A stretch of 64,000 bases of DNA from DAOTTX01 sp034437515. Lineage in GTDB: Bacteria > Chloroflexota > Anaerolineae > Aggregatilineales > Phototrophicaceae. The notes beneath the pieces are model-generated. The model was not told where the DNA came from and did no database searches. It worked only from the letters and a program-made list of their open reading frames with translations. Where the stretch lies: assembly GCA_034437515.1 (NCBI GenBank), contig DAOTTX010000173.1:1-64000 (forward strand), in the 5' to 3' direction. Below, one piece after another: positions 17,708 through 27,600 of the stretch (position 1 is its first letter; every line of letters starts with the position of its first letter). A program made the position numbers and the translations under genes.

Positions 17708-19413
17708 GAGATCTTCTAACCGGCGGGCCATTCCGGTTACGCTATCCCTATGACGACCCCATTGAACGTTTGCGGGCGCAAGTGCTGGTGGTGCTTGCCG
17801 GGTTGACCTCATTAACCTGGTTGCTGCCGGTGTTTGCCGTCGTGCTGGCGTTATTCGCGGACGAGGCGGTGTTATCCGGTGAAACGCTGGTGCTGCTGGT
17901 CGGCCCGGTCGCTTCGCTGGCTGTTTACTTCGCCGTGCAGACCGGGCGTTTGTTAGAGGCCTCACTGCTCACAGTTTTCGCGCTGATTAACTTCTCGCTG
18001 TTCGCTTTGAACCTGGACGGGGTCAACAGCGCGGGGATGCTGCTCGTCGCGCTGACGCTGATCATTACCGCTATTTTGCTAGACTGGCGCGGATTTCTGG
18101 CGACGGGGCTGGTGCTTTTACTCGGTATTTTTCTGATTGCCCTGGGGCAATACGAGACGGCGCAGGCGATGCTCGATGACGATCTGGCGACCATGCTACT
18201 CAACTACGTTTCCATCATGGGGCTGCTGCTGGCGTTTAACGCGAGCACGCGCCAGTTTGTGCGGCAGAGCCTTGAAAGCCTGGATCAACTCCGCGCAATT
18301 GGGCGTTTCAACGATGACAAGTTGGAGTCGGACGAAACAGCGGTGTACCTCCGTTTGATCCGCACGCTGCGCACACGCCTGGGCTTTCGCTTCGTGCAGG
18401 TGTTTTTGGTCAACGCGCAGGGCCTACCGGATCGCCGTGTGCGTACCGGGTTAGGCTTTTCAGATCAGATCAGCACGACGAGTGTGACCGTCGGTGAGCG
18501 CAGCGTGTTGACCCGTGCCGCCCGTGAGCGAAAATCGCTGCAATCTTCCCGATTATCGGAAGAACCACAACGAACACACCTGCTGCCTTCCGCCAATTAC
18601 GCGGTCGCGGTGCCGGTCATTATCGACGGACAGACGGTCGCTGTCATCGATATTCAGGATAACAACCAACCCTTTACGTCCGGGCAGGTCGAGGCGTTGA
18701 ATGTGCTGGCTTCACAGAGCGCCGCGGCGCTGCGAGCCGTGCGTACCATCAGAGATATGCGTGCGAGCTTAATCAGCCAGGAGATCACCATCACCAATAT
18801 GCGAGCGCGTTTGCGAGAAAGCCGCCAGGATGGTCAATCCGGCGATGAGAGTGCATGGTTCGGGTACCTCGAACATCGCGGTGATGAAGCGTTCGGCTTT
18901 GACCTGCACACGGACGCGCCAGAGGGCCAGACCTTTACCCCGGCGCGTGATCTGCCTGACCCGGTGCGTAAGGCGTTGGCACGCGGTGATGTGGTGACCG
19001 ACAGCGACGGTGACCAACCGTTGATGCTCGTGCCCATTCGCCTAAAGGATGAAGTCCTCGGCGCGATGGTGTTGCGGTTGGCACCGGGTGCCCAGATTAC
19101 CGACCGGCAGCTTGAAACCGCCCGCAGTGTCGCCGGGCGGCTGGCGTTGGCGCTGGAAAACAAGCGCCTCTACGAACAGAGCCAATCCCAGGCCGCCCGT
19201 GAGCGCCAGGCCAGTGAGGTCGGCAACTTACTGTTGACCGCGACCGATGTTGACACGGTGCTTAACCTCGCAGCGGACAGCTTTAACGAGGCACTGGGGT
19301 CTATCCGCACCCGCATTTATGTGGAGCCGGACATGCTCAGCTCACCGGCAGCGCGTGACGACGACACCCAGCCCGAAACAGCAAGCCAACCCGTCGAAAC
19401 GGACGGAGGATAG
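17704..19413 (+). CDS. Multi-TM membrane protein with GAF domains, no kinase (paralogue 3)
   Basis: 569 residues. The N-terminal membrane region (about 20-190) is very Leu/Val-rich. The first GAF (about 205-350) has VQVFLVNAQGLPDRR, TVGERSVLTRA and AVIDIQ, and is more divergent than in its paralogues because it lacks the H-x-R-N-E loop. A second GAF-like unit (MLVPIRLKDEVLGAMVLRL) and a truncated third (VLNLAADSFNEALGSIRTRI) complete the cytoplasmic part. The acidic Thr/Glu-rich tail lacks the SNG element. It starts within the stop of the previous gene (ATGA) and ends 8 bp before the next. Confidence 0.82.
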   Translation: MRDLLTGGPFRLRYPYDDPIERLRAQVLVVLAGLTSLTWLLPVFAVVLALFADEAVLSGETLVLLVGPVASLAVYFAVQTGRLLEASLLTVFALINFSLFALNLDGVNSAGMLLVALTLIITAILLDWRGFLATGLVLLLGIFLIALGQYETAQAMLDDDLATMLLNYVSIMGLLLAFNASTRQFVRQSLESLDQLRAIGRFNDDKLESDETAVYLRLIRTLRTRLGFRFVQVFLVNAQGLPDRRVRTGLGFSDQISTTSVTVGERSVLTRAARERKSLQSSRLSEEPQRTHLLPSANYAVAVPVIIDGQTVAVIDIQDNNQPFTSGQVEALNVLASQSAAALRAVRTIRDMRASLISQEITITNMRARLRESRQDGQSGDESAWFGYLEHRGDEAFGFDLHTDAPEGQTFTPARDLPDPVRKALARGDVVTDSDGDQPLMLVPIRLKDEVLGAMVLRLAPGAQITDRQLETARSVAGRLALALENKRLYEQSQSQAARERQASEVGNLLLTATDVDTVLNLAADSFNEALGSIRTRIYVEPDMLSSPAARDDDTQPETASQPVETDGG

Positions 19414-19421
19414 GTCTGAAG

Positions 19422-21659
19422 ATGAATCAGAACGCTTTCAACCCGTTGAACGTCAATAGCTGGCCTATCTGGTTGCGGATCACTTTTGCCTTCCTGATAG
19501 CGACTCTCATCCCGATGGCAATCGTATTGACGCTCATCCAGCAGCAGGTCGCCAATGTTGACCTGCGCAACCTGGAAGCCTTTTTGAGCGATACCGGCGG
19601 GCATCGTCAAGAAAATATTCAAGACGTCTTCGACAGCGCGAGTCAGGATCTCACCTACCTGACCGCCAGTTCGGAGTACCAACCACAGTTATTGAACCTG
19701 TTGACGCTGGCCGGGCGGTCGTCTACGTTGACGAATTCCGTCAACAGCTATATTGACCAGCGCATGTTAGATACCGGCTTGTTCTCTCAGGTGACGTTGG
19801 TCACGCTAGGCGACATCGTCCGCTTGAGCAACCCGGCAGGGACCGCCGATGCCCAGAACCAACTACGCGGTGCCCCCATCCTTCAGGTAGCGGAAACGGC
19901 CTTTGAACTCGGTGAGCAGCAGCGCACAATCGCTTATACCGACCGCGACGGCAATCTGGTCATCGCAATGATGCGCTTCGTCTATGATGGCGACAATGAC
20001 GCGACCGGCTATGCGGTCGGCTTTTTGAACTATGAAGATCGAATCCTTGAGGTGTTGCTGGAGGAGACGGAGTTCATCGCGCAACCGCGTCGCTACCTGG
20101 CTACCGTCAGCGGTGAGGTGCTGGCGCAGCCCAGTGTCGCGTCAGAGGTCGCGCCGTTTATCGACCAGACGCCGGTACAATCGGCTTTCAATGGGGAGAG
20201 CGACGTTACACTCTACGAGATCGACGGCACCGAATACATCGGTCATTATGCCCCTATCGGCGACGTACTGGCGTTGGTGACCGAACTGCCGGTGGATACG
20301 TCCTTCTCGCTGACTGCCAGTGAAATTTACGGCGACGGTGTGTTTGTGATCATACTTTCCGTCATCTTTGCGCTGGTAATTGCCGGGGTTACGGCGTTCT
20401 CGATCTCAAACCCGCTGCGCATCCTGGAAGCGGACATCCGCGCTTTGAACGATGGTGACTTCGACCGTCCGGTGGATACCATCAGTCGCGGCGATGAGAT
20501 CGGGCTGGTCGCGCAAACCTTCGTCAACACACGTGAGCAGATCCGTAGTTTGCTGGAAGACCTCGAAGCGCGGATCCAAGCCAGTGTGCGGGATGTCGAG
20601 GCCACACAAGAGGTCAGCCGGTTTGCCGCCAACCAGCGTGACCTACAAATTCTGATGGACAAAGTGGTTGATCTGATCGTGAATCGTTTCGCCAACATCT
20701 ACCACGCCCAGATCTTTCTGATGGACGATGCCGGCAAGGTGGCGCTGCTGCGGGCCAGCACCGGGGAAGCCGGACGGCAACTCCTCGCACGTGGGCACCG
20801 GCTGGAAGTCGGCAGCATTAGCGTGATCGGTCAGGTGACCGAAGAAGCGCGAGTGATCGTTGCGCGTGATACCGAGGCCAGCGGCGTGCATCGCCGGAAC
20901 GAGTTCTTGCAAACAACCCGCGCCGAACTCGCCATCCCGCTGCGCATTGGGCGTAAGGTGATCGGTGCGTTGGACGTACAGAGCCAGCAGAGCGATAGCT
21001 TCGACCGTGACCAGATCAACACTTTGCAGACTATGGCGGATCAGATCGCCATCGCCATTGAGAACGCCCGGCTCTATCAAGAATCCGTACAGCGGCTGCA
21101 AGAAGTCGCGGACTCCAACCGCCAGTTGACTCAGACCGCCTGGCAGGAATACATGGCTCACCGGCGGCAGCAACAGCTCGTCAGCGAGGCAGGGGCCATG
21201 ACCGAGGTCGATATGGCATCGCTGCGGCAGCTTGCCGTCGAACGTGATGCCCCTGTCGTCGGGGAAGTGACCGCCGATGACACCATTCCCTTCGCCGTGC
21301 CGATCCGGCTGCGGGGGCAGGTGTTGGGCGCGGCAGAATGGGAGATAGCCGTGACGGATTTCGCCGAAGGCAAAGTCCAACTGGCGCAAGAATTGGTGAA
21401 CCGGCTCGCGCTCAGCCTGGATAACGCCCGACTGTTCCAGGAGAGCCGCCGCGCCATCGACCGTGAGCGACTGGTGAACGAGGTCGCCGCCAAACTTACC
21501 TCACAGACCGATATTGACGACATTCTACAAATTGCCGTGCGCGAGGTGGGGCAGGCGCTGCGTGCGCCTAACGTCAACATCCGCTTGCGAGTCGCGGATG
21601 ATGCCTCGCACAGCAACGGCAGTAATGGTCAACCAAAGAACGGGAATTCAGAAGAATGA
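19422..21659 (+). CDS. Two-TM receptor with HAMP and GAF domains, no kinase
   Basis: 745 residues built like a chemoreceptor or kinase receptor without its transmitter. TM1 at about 15-38 (IWLRITFAFLIATLIPMAIV) is followed by a periplasmic or extracellular sensor of about 250 residues, probably Cache-like. TM2 lies at about 305-327, then HAMP (about 327-380: SNPLRILEADIRALNDGDFD), a coil, and a full GAF (about 400-550: AQIFLMDDAGKVAL, VGSISVIGQV, HRRNEFLQ, IGALDVQS). A degenerate GAF (about 600-690) and a truncated GAF start (ILQIAVREVGQALRAPNVNI) come last. The tail has SNGSNG. It overlaps the giant kinase gene by ATGA, so the two may be co-assembled. Confidence 0.85.
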   Translation: MNQNAFNPLNVNSWPIWLRITFAFLIATLIPMAIVLTLIQQQVANVDLRNLEAFLSDTGGHRQENIQDVFDSASQDLTYLTASSEYQPQLLNLLTLAGRSSTLTNSVNSYIDQRMLDTGLFSQVTLVTLGDIVRLSNPAGTADAQNQLRGAPILQVAETAFELGEQQRTIAYTDRDGNLVIAMMRFVYDGDNDATGYAVGFLNYEDRILEVLLEETEFIAQPRRYLATVSGEVLAQPSVASEVAPFIDQTPVQSAFNGESDVTLYEIDGTEYIGHYAPIGDVLALVTELPVDTSFSLTASEIYGDGVFVIILSVIFALVIAGVTAFSISNPLRILEADIRALNDGDFDRPVDTISRGDEIGLVAQTFVNTREQIRSLLEDLEARIQASVRDVEATQEVSRFAANQRDLQILMDKVVDLIVNRFANIYHAQIFLMDDAGKVALLRASTGEAGRQLLARGHRLEVGSISVIGQVTEEARVIVARDTEASGVHRRNEFLQTTRAELAIPLRIGRKVIGALDVQSQQSDSFDRDQINTLQTMADQIAIAIENARLYQESVQRLQEVADSNRQLTQTAWQEYMAHRRQQQLVSEAGAMTEVDMASLRQLAVERDAPVVGEVTADDTIPFAVPIRLRGQVLGAAEWEIAVTDFAEGKVQLAQELVNRLALSLDNARLFQESRRAIDRERLVNEVAAKLTSQTDIDDILQIAVREVGQALRAPNVNIRLRVADDASHSNGSNGQPKNGNSEE

Positions 21660-24600
21660 GTACGAACCTCCCAGAGAACCAGGCAGACTTAATTTTCGGT
21701 AGCCGCCTCCAGCGGCGGATTATGTGGCGGGTTGGCCCGCTGGTATTCGTGATGTTTGTGGCGCTGGCACTGGTCGGCGTGTTGATATTCCGGCAGACGC
21801 AGCAGCAGCAAGGGCGCGAAGCCAATATCTCGGCGCTGGAATCCGCGTCTGAATCAGTCGAGCAGACCTTTGAGACGGTCATCACCGATTTGAATGGCAT
21901 CGCGTTCAGCTCGACCGTGCGTGAATACGCGGTGCTGGTGCAGCAGAGGGGGACGAGCGTCGTCACGCCCAACCTGGGCAGTAGCCGTCAGGAAGCCCTG
22001 CGCAACCTTGACGCGCTGTTCACACCTGATCTGCGTTTCTATTATCAATCCGTGACGTTGCTTGAGGCCGACGGCACCCCCAACCTGCGTATCAACAGCA
22101 CAGGCGTCGCTACCGAGATCATCCAGCAGCCGGACGCCAGCGCCGCCCTGGTCGATGACCTCGCGCTTGATATGCCAGTCGTCGTCCAGGTAACCGCGCC
22201 GGTCGAAGGGGAATCCGCTGGTACCCTCGTGATGGTCGTGCCATTCGCTCGGCCTGACCGGGCGAACGAGTTACTGGGCGCGGTACAACTTGAAATGTCG
22301 CTTCAGCTTTTTGTGGATCGCCTGGAAGCGGCGGTTGACCTCACTGACGAGCGCCGCCTGCTGCTCGTCGATAGCAACGATACGCCGCTCGTCGATACCG
22401 CCATGCAAGAAGCCGGGCCGCTGCTGGCATGGGTCAACGACCAGATCACCCCGCCTCGTGCCGCTGAGCTGGAGAATAGTCAGCTTGTCTCTGCGGAGAC
22501 GATCACGGCGGTAGGGGGGGCGTCACTCCCGTGGCGTGCTATCGTCGTCGATGACCAGACCAGCGCCATCACGCAGCTCAATTTACTCACGCTGGCAGCG
22601 ATGACGGGTGTCGTCGTCGTCGTCGGGCTGCTGCTGTTGCTGCTGAACTGGCTCTTACGCCCGGTAACACGACCGGTCGCCACCGTCGGGGTCGCTGCCC
22701 AGCGCATCGCCGCCGGGGATCGCTTACAGACAACGGGGACACACGTCGGTGGCAGACCGCGTGACGAGGTCGGCGGGTTGTTCGACTCGTTGGAGCAGAT
22801 TAACGGGCGCATCGACGCGCTGAATAAACAACTGGATGAACAGAGCAATCGCCGTGAACGTGAACTTGAGGTCGCCGGGCGCATCGGACGTGAGGTCGCC
22901 ACGCTCTATGAAATCAACACCCTGCTTTCCCGTTCAATCAACCTGATCTGCGATGAGTTCGGTTACTACCACGCGCAGATTTTTCTGGTCGATGATGCCG
23001 GGGTCAACGCGGTGTTGGTACAAAGCCGGGGGCGCGCCGGTCAGCAGTTGTTAAAGCAAAACTTTAAGATCCGTGTCGGTTCTCAATCGGTGATCGGTCG
23101 GGTGATCGCCACGCAAGAGCCAGTCATGGTCAACGATGTGCATAACAACACCGACATCCCGCACCGCCCCAACCCCGAACTGCCGATGACTCGCGCCGAA
23201 CTCGGTCTGCCGCTGGTCATCAAAGACCGGGCAATCGGCGCGTTGGACATTCAAAGCAAGGAAGCCAACATCTTTGAAGAAAGTAACCTGCCGATCTATC
23301 GTTTGCTGGCGGATCAACTCGCGGTGGCGATCTACAATGCCCGGCTCGTCGGGCAGACGGAAACGCGCATTGACCAGATCGACACGCTCAACCGTCAGCT
23401 TACCCGTGTGGCCTGGGAAGACGCCAAAGAACGACTGCGCTTTGACAAGGGCTACCGCTATAACCTGCTGGAGGTAGAACCCGCGCAAGAGAACGGCAGC
23501 ACGCCCGAAAGCGCCACGCTGCACTCCGAGATTCGCATCCGTAATGAGGTGATCGGCTATTTGACCGCCGACGCCGAAGAAGACCAGGAATTTACCGACG
23601 GCGACCGCGTTATCATAAACTCGATTGCGGATCGTGTCGCCCTGGCGATTGAAAACGCGCGCTTGTTCCAGCAGACGCAGTTCAGCCTGATGGAAACCTC
23701 CACGCTCTACCAGTTAAGCCGCTACTTGAATGAGGCCAACACCCTCGAAGACATCATTGATGCGGTGATCGTCTCCGTGATGCCAGATGCCGTCGGCGGG
23801 CAAATCTGGATTTTTGACGATTATCACTCCGGCGAACGTCCCGAATGGATGGAGCTTCAGACCGACCTTGCAAACGGTGAGCGCCCGCCGAACAACGAGG
23901 ACGTCTCCGGGGTGCGTGTCCGGCTGAGCGATCACCCGTTCTTTGAAGAGGTCAATGAAGAAAGTGTCGCGCTCATCGGTGATGTGCGTAACGATACCCG
24001 CCTGGATACCGGCTTGCGACTGATCTTCCGGCGCTTAAGTGCGGAATCGGTCGTGCTGATTCCGCTCAGTGTGCGTGGTGCGTGGCGCGGCCTCATCACC
24101 ATCGAATACGACGAACCGCGTGAGTTCAGCGACCGCGAGGGGCGCATCTACACCGCGTTGATCGGTCAGGCCGGTGTCGCCATTGACAACCGCCTGCTGC
24201 TACAACAGACGGAAGAAGAGGTCGCCCGTAATGAGAATCTCTACGCCGCCAGCCGCATCATCAACACCGCACAGAACATGCAAGACCTGGTATATGCGGC
24301 GGTTGCCACCAGCAATGATCCCTCTTACGAGTTCAGCTTGAGCTTGCTTGAGGGCGAGCTGGATGAAACCGGCTGGCCCACACGAGCGCGTCTGGTTGCA
24401 GAATCCGCTGCCGGTCATGTGTTCGACCGTGACGAGGTTTACCCCATTCACATTACACAAGACTCCCCGATGCGCGCGCGTGAACCGGAGACGGTGATCG
24501 ACGAGATGCCCGGTAATGAGAATGTCTCTCGACCGATCAAGTGGATTCGCGACCAGGGGTTGCGTTTAGCCGCTTACTTCCCATTGTTCAGCATGAACCA

Positions 24601-27600
24601 ACCGATTGCGATCTTCCATGTGATGTCTGCCGAGGCGCAGGAACTTAGCCCAGGCGAGCAAGAAGTTTACCGGGCGCTCACCGGGCAGATGAGCAGCCAG
24701 ATCCAGATTCGCGGCCTGTTGGAGCGCACCGAGAGCGCGCTTGGCGAAACGCGCCGCCTCTATGTGGCGACACAGGCCATCAACACCGCGCCGGATACCC
24801 CCAGTGTTTACGAAGCGGTGATCGAGCATCTGGCGCGTCCGTTCTTGCAGAAACAATCGCTCGATGCGTTAAAGTACAGGGTTGAGTTGGCGTTGCTGTT
24901 GGCCTGGCCCGAAGCGCGACTGGATGCACCCCTACTGGAATATACCTACGCCTGGAGCAGTACCGAGGGCATCCAGGCGACCAGCGACCTGGGGGAGCGC
25001 GTTTCCGCGGCTGACTTCCCTTACTTGCGGCTGGTCGAAGACGGCCCGCTATATTTGCCCGACGTCATGATCGACGATTACCCGGTGCTGGCGGAAGCGG
25101 ACTATTTGCGAGCGTATCTCGATGAACAGGGCACACGCACCTTGCTCATCCAGCCGGTGCGTTCACGCCAGCAGTGGTTCGGTGTAATCGTCTGCCGCAG
25201 TGACAACGCCGATGCCTTTGACGAGCAGTATCGGCGCTTCGTCGCTGCGATTGCCGACCAGATGGCGCTCTCGGTCGAGAACCAGCGCCTGTTCGACCAG
25301 GCACGCAACGAGGCCGAACGCGCCCAGACGGAAGCACAACGGGCAATTGCGTTGGTGGAAGCGGCCCAACTTGCCAGCCGCATCGGGGACGACTTCGAGC
25401 GCAGCTTGAGCGAAGTCTTCGAGCGTGCCGCCCGTGAAGCCGGGTTCGACCGCTGGATGCTGTTGTTCCTCGATGACACGCGGGAAAATCTGGAAAAAAT
25501 CACTGTCGAAGCCCCCGGCTTTGACAACGGAGACACACTCGCTTATACGATTGATACACCTATCCCGGTCGTGGAAGTGGTCAGGCAAAATAACAGCCTG
25601 ATCGTCAACGACCCGCTCGATCATCTCGCGTTCAGGCGATACGGTGAGATCGAACGCCAGGGCATCGCCAACTTCTTCGGCAAGCACATCGCCATGCCGG
25701 TGCAGAGTGGCGGCCTGCCGATCGGTTCAATGTTCCTCGGTCGCTCGTTGGAAAGCGGCGACCTCGACGAGCGCGATGAACAATTTGTCGAGACGCTGGC
25801 GGCACAGGTCGCCGTCGCGGTGGACAACCGCCGCCTGTTCGAGAGCGTCCAGCGGGAGCAGCGCAACCTACGCGCCATTCTGGAAACGCTGCCCGCCGGT
25901 GTGCTCGTGCTCGACCCGGAAACGCTCAAGCCGGCGGTGTTTAACCAACAGGCGCAAGAATATCTCGGTCGTGAGATCGACCTCGACACGCCCTTCAGCG
26001 TGGAAGGGTACAATCTCTACCGCACCGGCACACAGATGTACTATCCGCAGGATGAGATGGCGATTTTCTCCACCCTGCGCAGCGGCAAGCAAGAGATGGT
26101 CGATGATGTCGCTATTCCCTTCGACCACGACGAAGGCCAGATCGACCTTCAGGTGTCGTCCGCGCCGATTAGAGATTCCGATGGCAACGTGACCTCGATT
26201 GTGGCGGTTTTCCAGGACATCAGCAACCTGCGTAGCCTGGAAAACACCCTGCAAGAAAACCTGCGTGAGACGGTTGCCAACCTCGAAATGCAGCGACAGT
26301 TGACCGAATCGCCCAACCTGGAAGACGTGCTGCATACCGTCCTGGCTCAGTTGGAGTCCCTGCAACCGACGAATGCCTATCTCGTCGTAGACCAGGACGG
26401 TACGCTGGTCGTAGACCAATATATGGTGGAGCCGTTGCGCGACCCCACACTGCTGCGCCCGGTGCTCGACCGCACCCGTTCGGTGAACATCAGTGATGTC
26501 TCTACGCTAGATGACCTGGACGAAACCAACCGCGCCGCGCTAGAACGTGACGGCATTCGTGCCCTCAGCACCGCGCCGCTGCGCTTCATCGCTCGTGACC
26601 GCACTTACGGTTGGCTGGTCATCACCAGCGATCAAGCCGGGGGCATCGTCCCGGATCAGCAGCGCCAACTTGGGCAGCTCGCCGACCTCGCCGCGACCGC
26701 CATTGACAACCGTTTGCTGATCCGCACCCAGCAGGAAACCGTGAATGACATTCGGCTGCTCTACACGGCGACCAGCAAAATCAGCCGTGCGACCGGGGAC
26801 ATCGAGGAACTGACGCCGGTGCTCCAGCAGATGCTCGGCACGCTTTCGCCGGATTACTACGCCGGTTATCTTTATCGAGCGGTCGATGTCCTCGGCGATG
26901 CGTCGCTGTTCAACCGGTCAGCGGATGACCTGGAACCGCTCGACTTCGGCACGCTGTTCGCTGACTATGACGTGCCGGTCGATGGCATCCACTACGACGA
27001 TCTGCAAGCCATGACAGCACCTGAAGCGACCTTGCAAGCTCTGATGGAACGGGGGATCAACGCCTTCGCCATCGTCAGCCTGCGCCCCCAGGATGTGCCG
27101 GACGGCTTCCTCGTCGTGGCCTTCCGTGAAGCGTATCACTTTACCGAAAGTAATATGCGTTTCCTCAACACCATCGCCGGGGCGGCGTCCATCGTGTTTA
27201 ACAACATCGCACTCTTCGAGCAGACGCAGGCCACGCTGGAAGAAACCAGCACACTCTACCAGGCCAGTAAAGCCCTCAGCGACGCGACCAACGCGAGCGA
27301 AATCCTCGATGTGGTGGTGCGCTACCTCATCGGCGACCACGTCAGTCAGGTATTTGTCGCGCTGCTGGAGGGGCAATCATGGTCGGCAAATGGTGCTTCG
27401 GTAGAAATCGCCGCCAGTTGGAACAGCAGCGAAGGGGTTGACCTGGAAGGCGTCACGCTGACGCACGATCAGTTCCCCGCGTGGGATTATCTGGCGACGG
27501 ACGAGGTGGTCACCATCAACGATGTCGAGAGCGACGATCTCGACCCGATGATGCGGGTCGGTCTCGAAAGCCTGGATGCCCAGTCGGTCGTATTGATCCC

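Noticed and set aside
20643..21389. 248-codon minus-strand frame inside the HAMP/GAF receptor gene
   Set aside because: Antisense shadow; the plus strand carries conserved GAF motifs in the same interval.
11140..21659. The idea that the five kinase-less GAF genes are one gene broken by frameshifts
   Set aside because: Each has its own start with ribosome site or ATGA coupling, and four begin with distinct membrane modules, so they are separate genes.
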